Positions 20,604-33,254 of a DNA stretch of 64,000 bases are shown piece by piece. The DNA is from Neoscytalidium dimidiatum. Lineage: Eukaryota > Ascomycota > Dothideomycetes > Botryosphaeriales > Botryosphaeriaceae. The notes under the pieces were generated by a model that worked only from the letters and a program-made list of their open reading frames with translations, made no database searches and was not told the DNA's origin. The stretch lies in contig CM074700.1 of the NCBI GenBank assembly GCA_037367355.1, forward strand, positions 3,585,245 through 3,649,244. Reading direction: 5' to 3'. The number at the start of each line of letters is the position of its first letter. Position 1 is the first letter of the stretch. Both the position numbers and the translations under genes were made by a program.

Positions 20604-21780
20604 CTAGTTCTCCTTGCCCAACGTCTCCTTCCCACCACCCAGCCATGCCTTCCCCGGCGGCGGCACCGCCCTCTCGACGTCCTCAGCTACCTTGCTCTCG
20701 ACGTCCCTCTTCTTCTCCCTCAGCTCCATCCATTCCTTCCTCAGCTGCTCCGCACGCCTCTCACTCCCACCACCCCACACAAAATTGCCCGCTCCACCCC
20801 GTCCCGTGCGCGCTATCGGCGTCTCCTGCTGCTGCTGCTGCTGCTGCTGCTCTGCCGCCGCCACCGCCGCCGCACCGCCAGGCGAACCCCCGTTCGCCTC
20901 GGTCACGGCGGGGGACGCCGTGTTCCACCAGCCGGAGCTGGAATCGAGGTTCTCGAGCTGCTGCGGCGGCGGCTCGGCGGTCGAGCCGGCGGATGGCGCC
21001 TCGAAGGTGCCCGTCGAGGCGAGCGCCGCGGGCGAGTAGTAGTTGCCGGCGCCGCCGCGGCCCATGTGCGCGTACTCCCGCGGCGTCGAGGATGGGGCCG
21101 TTGTCGTCGTCGTCGTCGTCGTGTTGGGGTCGGTGGCTGGGGTGGGTGGTTTGGCGGCTTCGAGGTCCTGTGCGGATTGAGAGGGGGCGGTGGGGTTAGT
21201 GGGCTTGGGGTTGGGTGAGACATTGGCGTGGGAAGCGGTGGGTGGTGGGTGGACTTGACCCCCGGTGGGGCTATTGGGTGGGTATGCGAGAGGAGGATGC
21301 CAAGCTGAGTATCGGTGGTGGGACAGGGTAGTTGTTTGGAGGGCTAGTGGCGGGCTGTGTATGTACGTCGTGGTGATAGAGAGTAGCGGGAAGTCTCGCT
21401 GGTGGCGCAGCAGCACCAGCAACCTAGCAGCCAGCAAGCTGTCGTCACCGTTTCTGCACCTATCCCAAGTACTGCCGCGGGCCAATACATCAAGTCTAGG
21501 AATCGAGGATCGAGACCGGCGCAGGCAACGTGCAGCAAGGATCACGGCTCTTCGGCACCTCGTCCTCTCTGCTTCTCTCGACCCGGGAGCATACACGACG
21601 TCACACACAGCCACGCGCCGTTCCACGAGGTGTACAAGGGAGGGAAGGGGCCGCAGCGATCGGGAAAGTTTATAAAAAGGAAAACCACACGCGTCTCCAA
21701 GGACTCACCTCCGCGCCTCGCTGTTGCTTGCTAGCCTCGGCGGCCTGTTGGATGTTACCCGCACCGCCGCGTCCCCACAT
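20604..21780 (-). CDS. DUF3602 family protein with GRGGAGN repeats
   Basis: Likely model: exon 21780-21709 (MWGRGGAGNIQQAAEASKQQ...) ending at a GTGAGT donor, and exon 21167-20604 starting after CAG, total 211 residues. Three GRGGAGN motifs are present: at the N-terminus, in the middle (HMGRGGAGNYYSP) and near the C-terminus (RTGRGGAGNFVWGGG). A helical tail (RRAEQLRKEWMELREKKRDV) follows. Repeated GRGGAGN is the hallmark of fungal DUF3602 proteins, the family of yeast Par32, linked to TOR and nitrogen signalling. Low-complexity Thr8 and Gln8 runs are present. The intron would be about 540 bases, long for a fungus, so an internal exon may be missed. Confidence 0.75.
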
Positions 21781-23313
21781 CCTTGCTTTGAACTGGTGTC
21801 CTTTTCGAGTCTCGGGATGCGAATGTCTGAACGAGAACTCAAGATCTTCTGTCCACCCCGGACTACCACGTGCTCTGCCTTTCACTCTGTTCACGTGGGG
21901 CAGGATCTGAAAAGGTACGAAAGCCTGGGACTACAAGATCGTAGGAGAGGAAATGACCAGTTGCAGAATGAACAAGGATAGGAGAGACGGAGCAGAAGAA
22001 AAAGCTTCGGGCAATAAACTTTTCCCAAGTCCGCGCGCGTCCCGTCTCGGCTCTCTCGTCGTGAGTAAGTGGCTACTGGATCAGGCCGAGGGAGAAGAGA
22101 AAGCCTTGTGGGAGAGTGAGAGTGAAATGTGGAGGCCGGAGCTCGATTGGTCCAGGCGGTGCTTGGGCTCTCTTCGGAGCTTCTTTGGTTGATTGGCTAT
22201 CGTTGTTGCCGGAGCCGGCTGCGGTCTTATGTGCGCGTGTTCTTGTATCTTCTTTCTTGTCCTTCGGATGGGTGATGTCAAAGGTGCAGCAGAAAGTTGA
22301 CTCCTTGACGACGGGACTGGGCTGAGTACGAGCGGTTGTCGGCAAGGAGTCGTGCAGCAGATGGGATCGCTGATGAGCTGGCAGGTCGTTGTGGAACGGA
22401 AGGGAGCCCGTGGGGCGGATGAAGCTTTCCGTGAAGCGGGCACGATCTGGGGGTGAGGAAGGTTCAGCACGCAGCCAGCCGGCGGAGTTCCCCAAACGGA
22501 GGTAGCTAGGGAGCGAGAAGCCAAAATTTTTTATAGCCCCCGATGTCGCTTTTGACTCGTACGGGCTTTTCTAGTGAGAAAAAGGGATCTCGGCCAGTGG
22601 GGAAGCTTGAAGAGATAGGTGGTGTCGTGCTCGCAGATCGGCAGATCGATGCGCGCGCGGCAGTTACGATAAAGTTGTGGTCAGAGAGAAGCAACGGAGG
22701 CACCGTCTGGGCGTCGGTGTGGGGTGCGGCGAGATAGCAAAGGCCAAGGGGTCGAGCGCCAAAGGTCACGTCGCGCCCGCGCTACCTCGCTTGCTGCCGA
22801 TGATGTCAACCGCCAGCCAAGTCGCTCGCTCCGCCAGCATCTTCCCTCAGCGGAACTCTCGGCATCAGCAGCAGGGTGCGCACACAGCTGTCGGGGGCCG
22901 AGATCATCACCATGTGCGTCATGTGGTCGCATGAGTGTGGAGAGAGAACAGCATCACTTTGCCCGTAGATACCTAACTAACGCGTATCAAGACACAGTAC
23001 TTGCAAAGCATAAGCCAAGAATGAAATCAAAGCCGCCTCGACACAAGCCTGTCCGTAAGAGGCGCCTGCAGAGTTACTCCTGCCAGTCCACTCCGTCCAT
23101 TTCCATCCACTCCTGATTTTACTCCGGAAAAAAAAAAAGGAAATACAAAGGAAAGAAGAAAGAATGAGGCTCCTATCTGCGCCTGAGGATAACCTCCGCT
23201 CCAGCCGTAGCATGGAGTTTGCAAATCTCATCCACGAGAACAAACGAAAGGAACAAATGCAAGTCCGTACCCTAGCATCATAATACACGTAAATTTTGGG
23301 GATGCGAATATCC
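21781..23313. other. Upstream region of DUF3602 gene and 3' region of pacC
   Basis: About 1.5 kb between the minus-strand DUF3602 start and the pacC stop. Short overlapping frames exist on both strands (for example around 22081-22524 minus), but none shows a domain or consistent splice signals. GC is ordinary. No RNA gene seen. Confidence 0.45.
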
Positions 23314-25325
23314 TTACTCGCCGTCTTGCACAGCTCGTAGGACCGGGTACAGACTGCGTTCGTCTTCCGACATGGGAGGACCGGCAGAGCCACGGCGCTC
23401 GTCCGAGCTCTCCTGCTTGACATCTGACGACTCCTCGTCCTCGAAGTCGCCACGCTCAAGCTTCGTCTTAATGAAGGCGCGCAGCTCCTCAATCATGCGC
23501 ATGTTCTGAACCCAGGCCTCGTTGTCCTGCTCCGAAGCACCTTGTTCTGATTGGTGTTCGGACGGAACCTCTGACTGTTCGCCAGGAGAGCGGAGCGAAG
23601 GATCAAGCGGAGGAGGTGACTGAAGAGCAAGCTTGTGAACATCCTTGCGAAGACCATCGCGGTCAAGCGAGTTACGTCGGGACGCGCTAGGAGTAGAGTC
23701 GTTGTCCGACACATCCATCGCGTCGTCATCGCGCGAAGGACGGGACTTCTGCAGCTGATTACCCGACCATCTCCTACGACCGTCAGAGTCGAAGGGAGCA
23801 AGGTTAGGAGCATTGCTAGTCGCCGGATAGCTGCCAGCCGGATCCGACATGGCGCTGACGGACGGGAGAGTCGGGTACATGGACATGTTGGGACGAGAAA
23901 CTGGCGAGATGTTGTTGCCACCAGAGTGGACAGAACCGGGAGACTGGCCAGATGCGTAGGACATCACGCTCGAAGCAGGGGTAAGCGCCGGAGTCTCAGT
24001 TTGCGGCGCAGAGAGCGGCGCAAGAGTGGTCGCATGAGATGACTGGGGTTGTTGAGCATGCGTGCCGGGTGGCGAGTTGCTCGAGCGGTAGTTGAAGCCG
24101 GAGTGGAGATAATGAGCGCCAGGCTGGGCGACCCCCGCGGCAGCAGCCTGCTTAGGGTTCTCGTAGATGGTGGACTGCAGCTGCTCAAGGACCTGATCGA
24201 CATCCAGAAGGTCGCTCTTAGTCCTCAAGTTGGGCAGGCTAGGCATAGGCAGCGAGTACTGGTGAGAAGGAGCCGGGCCGTGGCCGGTCGGGGAGACCAC
24301 AGCGGGGCCAGAATGGTACTCAGGACCGCCGTAACCAGCCAGAAGCGGGAGCTGACCCTGGAGGCCCATGAGGCGCTGGCCTACATCGTAGTAGGTGGTG
24401 GGGTCGATTTCGCGACGCTTGACGCTGCCGAAGAACTCGTTCAAGGCGTCGAAGGTCGCCTTCTTGCGGACTTCATAGTCGCTCTGCAGGTTCTGGTGGT
24501 TGACAGCGTAGTAGACGGGGCCGTAGGCCGAGTTCGTCGGCGCACCGCCATAGAAAGCGCCGCCAGCAGCCGCACCGGGGTGGCCATAAGCAGAGTTGGC
24601 TCCCATGCCATCCTGGTAGAAACCGCTCGCTGCACCAGCAAGCGCCTGCAAGTCAGCGACATCTGCGGGACGTATTAGAACTGAGAGCGCGGAAGGGGGA
24701 GTACATCACGGTGCTGCTGGAACATCGCTGCGAGAGATGGACTTACGCTTCCCAGCCTGACCCGGGTAGGCGCCTCCGGCGCTTCCGTGAGGGTTGCCAC
24801 GGTTGGGTTCGGGTGAGCGAAGGAGAACAGAGTCATCGGCGTGGGTCTTCACGTGCTTCTTCAGATCCTGCGGGCGCTTGAAGGCCTTGCCGCAGAAGTC
24901 GCACTTGTGCGGCTTCAGCGGGACGTGGACGCGGATGTGAGAAGTGATGTGATCGCGCTTGACGGTGGTAGTGCGGCAGTTGCCCCACTGGCAGGTCAAG
25001 TTGAGGTTGTTGGTGCTCTTGCGACCAACGTGACGCTCACAGACATGATCCTGCAGGCGGTTAGCACTCCTGAGCGGCTCGTCCTGAGCGACGCGCGACT
25101 GGAACTCACGTAGAGGGCTTCCGCGGTGCTCAGGCGCTCGCCGCAGTTCTGCCACTGGCAGGTGAGCGAGTCGCCGCCAGCGGTGGTGGGCGTCGCAGGC
25201 GGTTGAGCGGTGGAGGGCGTCTGGGCCTGGGCGACAGGCTGCTGGTGCTGCTGCTGCGGCGTGCTCGCAGTCTGCGCGGGCTGCGCAGCGGGCGCCGCAG
25301 AGGGATTCTCAGCGATGGCCGACAT
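23314..25325 (-). CDS. pacC: pH-response zinc-finger transcription factor PacC/Rim101
   Basis: Three exons, 25325-25110, 25050-24747 and 24662-23314, give 622 residues. The start MSAIAENPS is the only ATG that opens this frame. Three C2H2 fingers follow: CQWQNC ... HVCERH, CQWGNC ... HITSHIRVH, and [21 protein letters not shown], the last being the PacC/Rim101 signature. A conserved [20 protein letters not shown] region follows. Two YPxL motifs (YPTL, and YPVL near the C-terminus) match those that recruit PalA/Rim20 around the signalling cleavage site. A Glu/Asp-rich tail precedes [11 protein letters not shown]. PacC is proteolysed at alkaline pH and then activates alkaline and represses acid genes by binding GCCARG. 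Overlapping GCCARG sites in the leader suggest autoregulation. Confidence 0.97.
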
Positions 25326-28300
25326 GGCCAAGAGTTGCGCGCGGTGGTGGTGAGTGGGTGTCGGGTCTTGGCTTGGCGGAAGCACAGAGCGCGCGAGCGG
25401 TGAGCGCGGTGAGGACGCAGAAAAAAAAAAGGCAAAGGAAAAGGGCGAGGTTTGGCGGTTGCGAGTGCTAAGGGCGGGCTCTCGTCGCGCTCTTGGGTTT
25501 GGCGGAAGCTGGGAGTTAAGAGTCTCGTGCCGTCGCACGCCGGGCTTGGGAGAGGAGGACAGAGGGCTGGGGCGTGCGGGCGTTTTGAGATTTCTAGGCG
25601 TGCCGGGTCAGGCGGGGAGGACTTGGTCCGCTGCTTCTCGGCACAGCTGGGGGCGTTGGCGCAGCGTCGGACCAAGCAGCAGCGCTGGAGCAGGCGCCGG
25701 CTAATTATCCATTCGGGCGCCGACGGGCAGCACAGCCCCCTTCTGCGCGCGTTGCGTCGCTTTGCATTACGAGAAGCGGCCGCACCCATGCACCCATGAG
25801 CGCCATGCCTCTTGGCATTCTTGCAACTTGCCTAGCGCGTCGCTCCGCCGGCAAGTCGCAGCCTGCACCACCTGGGCCCCCCCATTCGCCCACGCCCACG
25901 CGCGCCCTATCAGCGCCATCGCCGCCTGCCCTGGCGCCCGTCGCCCGTCGCCCGTCGCCCGTCCCAGGCCAGCCATCCCCATCCTGCCATCCTCCCATCC
26001 CTCGGCCGGCTCAGCCCAGCCCAGCGCCCGCCCTTCCTGCTCGCTACTCCTCCTGCCGGCTTGCCTATCTGGCGCTCGCGTGCGCTGCCTGTGTCGCGCG
26101 CCGCCCTCGCCGACCGCCCTCACCGCGTCCGGCCAGGCCATGCCATCGCCATGACTCTGCGCCTGCCTTCTCTCACCCGGCGTCCCCCGCGGCGAGCAGA
26201 ACGTGCGCGCGCAAGCCCTGCAGCTGCTCTGCGCGCCTGGCCTGCCGTCTGCCGGCTTGTCGCACCACTGCCAGAGTGCTTGTCCCGACACGCCCAGCCA
26301 TTCTGAGTCCCTTGGCAGCGCCCTCACGAAGCCCCAAGACTCGCGGGCGAAGCGGAGCACCGGCCACTGAGCGCAATTACTTGGCCGCTGAGCGCGGAAC
26401 GCTTGACGTCTTCGCGCCGTCTCGAATATCGCGCAGCCGCTCTTGGCCCAGCGGCACTCCCCCGTGGCCAAATAACAGGGCCCTCCGGCACCAACTACAC
26501 GCGAAGTAGGGGTCCCGAGGACCCGAGCTGGCCCTCATCTCCCCTTCGTTTATGGCAAGATTGCATCCATGGCCAACCCGGCTGGCGTGGTTCGTCAGAC
26601 GGCCTCCCTTTGCCTCCGCGTGCGTCAAGACCACCTCTCTCCTGGGCTGCACCTTTGTCCACGCTGAGCAGGAATGCAAAGAGCGCCCTGCCTCACGCCA
26701 TCGCTGCCCCGTTGTGTGTTTTGACAAGAAGCGCCGTTGTCTTTGCTGATCCTCCGCCCGCGTGCTGCGCACCACTGCCGCCGCCGCCGCCGCCGCTGCT
26801 GCTGCTATTTCTGCTCGCCACGCCACGCCACCAGCCAGCTAGCTGGCCATCTGGCCGGCCTGATGACTGAGAGTTGGCCCTCGCAGTAGCAGCTTAACGC
26901 TATTTTACGCGTAGTCAGCACTGCCTGCACTGTGCTTATTCTGCTCACGCTCCTGCACCAAAACACCCAGCGTCTGTTGTCTATTGCCATTCATCTCCCA
27001 CCCACCCGGTAGTCTCCCTTGCGAGCGCCCCCCCGGACGCCCAGGAGAAGGAATCTCATAGCCCGATCTACGCGTCCGCCGTCCGCTTGGCACTCCGCGC
27101 TGCCACAAACAGCTTCTGTACGCTGCGATCGACCCTGAGCGTGTCGATCCCTCGGTGAATGAGTTCCAGACGGCTTGGGACAGCGGCACTGCGCCTCTGC
27201 TCCGCAACAAGCCTTATCTGCCCCGAATGACGCGGCCTTTACGATGCTGTTGCTGCAGACTGCCTGTCCGGAAACGAGACTGGCTGCCGAAAGCGCGCGG
27301 GTGTCAGTGTTGTTGGAGGTGCGACGCGCGACTGTTGGCGCATCAGTGTTTCTTCCTTGCCGCGCTCGACAACAATGCAGGCGGCTTCTCTGGGCGGCCG
27401 TCTTTCCAAACAAAACCGCCTGCAAACGCGCGCCCTTGCGCGTCGAATGGCTTGACCCTGTCCTATGTTGACCGCAGAAGGTGCGGTTAGTCCTGGTGCC
27501 AAGCTATTCTTCACGGAGTCTTCGCCAAGCCCTACGACTTCTCCCTCTCCGCCCTTGCGTCAGCCTCACAATGAAAGACATAACGGCCGCAGATCTGCCT
27601 CTCGGCTGCCAGTAGATTCCGACCAATTGGTTTCACGCCGTGCTAGCCTTTGTGCGACGGCAGGTCAGGCACCGCCCAATCGCCGTGCCCCGCGTTTGTC
27701 GCTTTGACAAGAATGGAATCCACCCTTTCTTCACGCCAGGGCTGCCACCCTTTCTTCAGGGGCCCTACAAGGCGCTGAATATGCTATGCCTTGCCTCACT
27801 CAGTGGAAGTGCACTGATCCCATTGCCCAGTTACACAGCCATCATGTCCCCGCGTATCGCATCGCACTGCCGTCTATCCCCTCGTCAACCACCAAGAAAG
27901 GGACAAGCTGCGGGAAAAGTAGTCCGGCCCTTTGTTTAGCCAGGGGTGCAGCCGAATGCGTAGCTACTGATGGCATTGCTCTGCAAATGACGGATGTGGA
28001 CGGAGGCTGTGGAGAGAGGACCTGCAAAGCCCCCCGCGACGACTTGAAGATCAGAGAGCGATGCAGGCGCAGCGATTTGCTATTTCGAGAAATCGACTAA
28101 TACACCTACTGGCAAAGTTCCAGAGCATTTTCGGCGAATCTTATGAATGAAATTGTCCGTTATGTGGAAGTGTGTACTCTCGCGAAAGCCCGTCTCCGCA
28201 TCTACGCCACACCGCTGATTCCGCACCGCGCACGTCTCGCAGCGAGCTCCAGTTCCTCCGCGGGGCGCCTTTCCCCGATTCCTGCCGTATATCCCTCATT

Positions 28301-29670
28301 TCATTTCATCTGCAACCGGGGCTACCAGGTCGGCTTGTGTTGACGTGCATCCGAATCCGAAGATTCGACGCCCTTACTGAGACACGATGGACAGATACGT
28401 GTGATAATCCCTTGAGAGATTTATCGACTCGCGCCGATCGCGCTGTTTTCCGTCTGCTCCCAGAAAGACGATACAATGTTGCTGGTGGTCGAAATTCCTG
28501 GTCTTGATGAAGATGAGTAAGGGGGGTTCACCAGACCCTGGTCATGCTGACTTTGTATTCCCACACGCGGCAGGTGCCGGATTTGGGTGCGACTTTCGTT
28601 CTTCACAAAGTGCTCTCACAGCATGGGGGGATAAGGTCTTGATGGCCTATCGCGACGCTGAAGTGAGTGTGAAGGCTTCTCGTGGCTGGAATCATCTGAT
28701 GCGATTCGCCTTCATCCAGGTCCGTGTCCACATCGCTCGAACCGGCGACCACTATATCACACTTTCATATCTCTCTCGTTAACCGATGCCCGTCGCGCTT
28801 TCGGTATTACCATCAGCTTGACTTAACACCTTTGACGCTGTCCAACATCAGACGACGGCTTGTCTACGACAAGCTTCAACAGCAAGCCTTTTCCGAGCGC
28901 AGGTAGCTACCTTACAAGGAACAAGACACCAAGATCACCCACTTTCATTTCACAGCCAAAAATGCTGTGGAGCCAACTCTCCAGCCTCATCGGACCTTAT
29001 TTCCGTCCAGTATGCCGATTCTGACCACATTTATATCCGATACTGCCGCCGTGCGTTTGTCTTGTGAGGCGCTGTCCCCGCGTGGACTGGGTTTCTTCAA
29101 TCATACGCCTGGTGCACGTAGAAAGGGTGTTAAATTGAGTTTCAGATGGATGCGGTACTGTAGAGATATCACGCTTTGGACTGCTTACGTTGCTGATAGC
29201 AGTGATGGGGAGATTATGGCATGAGTTCACAACTACGAAGCAGATCGGCTTGTACCTGGGAGCCTGGATCTCAGGGTATTCAGCAATGCCCACTTCTCCT
29301 TGCTCAGAGAGGATGTCATTACCTTTTCCCTTGAGAGGGTGGCTTTTGATGCTCCGAAGCGATCAACAGTAGGTAAAAGGCTCTGGATTGACAGGCTGCG
29401 CACGGCTGGACACCCCGACCGGCGACCCCTCAACACTGCCACTACCACTGTAGCAAACATCAAGTGCACTTCAACCATCATATCTTCATTTATCCATCAG
29501 TTATATGAGAGAGTGTATTGACAGAGCACATTATTTACACAGCGGAAATCAAGAAACCAAACACGCGTCCTCGTCCCACACGCCTCGCAGCCTCGTTGCC
29601 TCACGTCAAGGGAACTCAGCTGCCCACATACTCTCAGCTCCATAACGAGAGGCCTCGTCCCATCCTTCCC
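25326..29670. other. 4.3-kb upstream region of pacC without a convincing gene
   Basis: The proximal 1.5 kb is very GC-rich and simple in sequence, with repeated CCCGTCGCCCGTCG-type runs near 25935-25965 and a CCGCCG/CTGCTG run near 26776-26810. The distal part is ordinary. Frames are short, overlap on opposite strands, and show no domains. A long regulatory region for pacC, or unseen non-coding transcripts, is possible. Confidence 0.4.
25367..25377 (-). promoter_or_regulatory. Two overlapping PacC consensus sites (GCCAAG) in the pacC 5' leader
   Basis: The plus strand reads CTTGGC at 25367-25372 and again at 25372-25377, which is GCCAAGCCAAG on the gene strand, 42-52 bases upstream of the pacC ATG. 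GCCARG is the known PacC/Rim101 recognition core. Further single sites occur upstream (CCTGGC near 25929, CTTGGC near 25812). Six-base matches are frequent by chance; the overlap and location are what raise interest. Confidence 0.45.
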
Positions 29671-30426
29671 TCAACAAACGTTCCCATTCCCACATTGACC
29701 CTGGCAGTCATACGTCCCGATCCAGCTCTGCTCACCGTACGGATCCTGCCCGGTGAACCAGCCATTCAGCGTCTCCTGCAGATAATCGAGGTTCTGCGGC
29801 AAGCCGTTCGCCCTGCCCTCGTCGGAGCACGGATACTCCTCGGTGATGCCGTCGCCGCCGTTCAGGCCGCTGTTGGCGGGGAACCAGCCGTTGTAGGAGC
29901 CGATGGCGAGCAGGGCGTTGCCGCCGTACGCGTCGAGCTGCGAGCGCAGGTAGTTGGCGCCAGCGTTGACGTTGTCGTCCAGCGAATCCGTGCACACGCC
30001 GCCCGGGTAGTTCGCGCACGACACCTGCATCAGGCCCGGCGTGGGGCCGCCCGCGTCGGCGTTGCAGGACGACTCCTGCATCGCGATGAAGGCCAGGATG
30101 ACCGGGTCGATGCCGTGGCCGTCGCCCGCCCGCTGGAAGTACGCGTCGTACTGCGCGCAGCGGCCGCCCGCGCCCGCGTAGAACTGGTCGCGGCTGATGT
30201 GGTAGAGCGTCGTGAAGTTGAGGAAGGGCGGGTTCCATCCGTCGCCGGTCAGCCCCGTGTTGAACCAGTCTTCACTGCCGTTCGGGCCGCTGCCTGGCGT
30301 CACTTCATCCGTGGCGCCTTCGGCGGCTGGATTCAGGCCGATGCCGGGGTTGGCGGACTGGGCGGTTGTGGTGGTGGTGGTGAGGAGGGCACCGAGGAGG
30401 GCGAGGGTGAACTTGGTCGGGGCCAT
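29671..30426 (-). CDS. Secreted lysozyme-like/SLT transglycosylase-fold protein
   Basis: Single-exon frame of 251 residues. The N-terminus MAPTKFTLALLGALL... is a signal peptide with cleavage likely near TAQS. The mature protein has a short linker, then a lytic-transglycosylase/lysozyme-like domain: helix with HGIDPVILAFIAMQESSCN, where the Glu is the expected catalytic acid, then GLMQVSC and NAGANYLRSQLDAYGGN and the SYNGWFP segment. This order (ES ... GLMQ ... N...G..YL ... YN) is the SLT/GH23 pattern. Cys residues fit an extracellular protein. Such enzymes cut peptidoglycan or chitin-like glycans; a role against bacteria is inferred. The start follows a stretch with ordinary leader composition. 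Origin by ancient transfer from bacteria is possible. Confidence 0.85.
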   Translation of the reverse strand: MAPTKFTLALLGALLTTTTTTAQSANPGIGLNPAAEGATDEVTPGSGPNGSEDWFNTGLTGDGWNPPFLNFTTLYHISRDQFYAGAGGRCAQYDAYFQRAGDGHGIDPVILAFIAMQESSCNADAGGPTPGLMQVSCANYPGGVCTDSLDDNVNAGANYLRSQLDAYGGNALLAIGSYNGWFPANSGLNGGDGITEEYPCSDEGRANGLPQNLDYLQETLNGWFTGQDPYGEQSWIGTYDCQGQCGNGNVC

Positions 30427-33254
30427 TCTGGATGGAAAGATGTTGGTTGAAGCGTAGAAGATAGCCAGGTGAGCTGCTGATGTTGATACTGACTTCCTGT
30501 CCAGACGTACGACTTTATATATCCATTCTCAGCGTGGATATTGACATGCTCAGCTCTCCGTCAGGCTGAATCCAGCCTTCTCGTATACCCAGACAGCTAC
30601 GCAGGAGCAAGTGGGTTCCCTTCCTTCTCCCTTCGATGTGACTGTAGATCCTCTGCTCATCAGCCGCTAGTTGACAGGATGTTAGCTGTCTCTGGAGCCT
30701 GACGGCATAGCCTAACCTGCATTTGAGCTGTTCTTTCCTCCACTTCACCACTTTCACCGTCGACCGTTACCTCAAAGGGAGAGCCCCACCGCGACAACAC
30801 GTCGAAAACATTCGATCAGCTCCAAATGACATGCAGATCAAAGGATTCCGCCCTGATCATGGCGGACCGGGTACGTGACGGCCCGTGGGTGGCTGCTTGA
30901 CCCCGGATGTGCACCTAAAAAAAATTGCCCGATTAGGCAGTTCCGGCGATCCCAGATTGCCCGCGATGAGGCTACGAATGTGCTTCAAAGAAGCTTGGCG
31001 TCAGCCTCTTTAGAGTGAACTGCTTCTCTCGGGTAGCTCTGATTCCGTTTCAATGTGAATACGAAACCAAGGGCGAATAAGGGAGCTGCGTTATTTTCTG
31101 TTCCTCAGCCTGGTTGTCACACAGCCCAGCCTACACCGATGTGGAACACGGACAGGCAACTACAGGGTACGAAAATAGGCGACATCTGCAGATCAAGAGC
31201 CTTTTCGTAAGCCCGAGTGACAGCCTTGTGTATAGTGTTGCGCCAGTGTGACGAAATTTTAACAAAAGATTAACAGGGCGGAAGGGATTTGGGGCGAAAA
31301 CCGTGTTCTTTTGGCACCGGGCACACTTTGCCATGGTAATGCCGGCAAAATCATCACCGCAAGTAAGCACCATTCAGCAGTTTTGTCTTTAGCTTTCCGG
31401 CCCCCATGGCCTGAGAAGCTTGTGCACGTTCTTCAGGCAGAAAAGATGGCGCCTCTGCAGATTCCTACTCATCACATGCTCTTGTGAGAACAATGAATGT
31501 TTCGCAACTATGTTACATGTCACTAGAATATGGGAGAAGAGTTTCATCTTTGCACATGAAATAGGCTTGCTGCGATCATCTGGATGTCAGCGTGATAAAG
31601 TTATGGTGTTGGCGCAGCGCTGCCAGGGGGCGGTTGGCTGTGCACCAGGCCATGTTGGTTTGCTCGAAGCCCACCTTCGACCCTTCCCTTCCCAAATCTT
31701 AGCTCCCGTAGCCTGTTCTTCGCATACATGAAGTCTTGAGTTGCCGTACATAGATATGGCATTTTCTTCTCCTTAGTAAACGAATTAGTGTAAATAAACT
31801 CTAGCGCTTTCAGGAGGTGGGAGCCTAATGGTACGCCGGTACCCGACCGGTTGATGACAACGGCTTCCACCTTTAACGGCACAGGTCCAGACCTCTGTCC
31901 TCGGCGGAGCAGATACTAAGAGGCACTATTGTGACCACCCGATCCTCCGGTCCTCGGACAGGTTTTTGGTTCTCGTCGCAAGTTCGATGTACGCCGGCTT
32001 CGCCAAGATCGGTGAAGCCGCCGCGTAGTGCTTACCCGAACCGGCAACCGATCTCTTTGTAGGAACCGTCCAGGATGTAGATCTTCATCTTCTTTGAAGC
32101 AAGATCCTTGGCACAGGGCCTAATCCTGGGGCTGAGCCGTGCGGCACGTATCAGCGCTGTTATGCAGGCGGCCAGTTGTGACTTGCCAGAAGATAGGCCT
32201 TATCCAAGAGGCGCTTACGAAGAGTGTGGAACTTTCCATCAAATACCATACAAGACATATTAAATGAAAGAGCACAGTATTTAATAAGGAAGCTGGCTTT
32301 CAGCTTACTCACATTATCTGAAATGATCTGGCCCTCTTTTGGATATCACACGGCGTTTGCAGTGTGAGCAGTTTCAATACTGATGTTCTGATTCGACCAG
32401 AGTCATTATTAGCTTCGATAATCCTACAGTGTATCAGGATCAAGGACCCCATTAAATCTCTACTACTTTTCCGTCACGGAAGAAAAAAGGGCAAATCTTG
32501 ACAGTATTTCATTGTTTACTATGTAGTGGATGCTACAGACGTACCTTGTGGGCTATTATCCGTGTGGAGAGTCAAAGGTAATATCAATTAGCTGGTATTA
32601 ATCCAGAAGGACCTTGCACCTGTACCGCGCCAAGCTTCCTCCGCTTCCGTATCACCGATCGAGATCAGACTTATGCGATATCTGAATGTCAGCAGCTCAT
32701 CCTTGCTCAATAATCTTAATGAGAAAAAGACAGAAATTAGGGCGCGAATCTAATTCACGGTGTTATATAGTTTTAAATAAAAGCTCAGCGGTGCGGTTAA
32801 ACATTCATGTTGAGATGATTTTTTCAAGCCCACCGAGTTGTATAGACTTTCTCATGCTAATACCATCTGATGCGGGTGAAATTCATGGAATGTACTAGGA
32901 AATACACATATTGGTTCCATGACTACCTTCAATTCATACGAACAGAAGATTGAGGGCAGGAAGCCATTAAGCGAAACCAGGGATGTCCCGAAGGGCGGTG
33001 CTATGCCGCGTTTCCCGCACACTCGTGCTCTCCAGCTGCTTAGAGCAAGGAGCTCAATTGAAGGCAATCCCTGTCAATTCCGGAAAAAGATAAACAAATG
33101 ACATGTGAAGTCATATTCGCGTGGTACTCTGCATGCGGAATCACGCGATAAACTCTAATGTTTTGGCGCTGCATTCTTACGCATGGACAAAGCCCGTCCA
33201 TATCTTTGCCATGGTGCACCTCTATCTGCTTTTCGGATCCTGCCCGCAGATAAT
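30427..33254. other. 2.8-kb intergenic region, possible decayed fragments only
   Basis: No sustained frame. On the minus strand around 32230-31930 there is a short coherent stretch (AKDLASKKMKIYILDGSYKE) followed by a possible GTAAGC donor, but neighbours are frame-broken and I cannot name a family. The rest is mildly AT-rich without repeats. Confidence 0.4.

Noticed and set aside
31930..32230. Minus-strand fragment with AKDLASKKMKIYILDGSYKE
   Set aside because: Too short and frame-broken to assign to a family; could be a decayed gene but not supportable.
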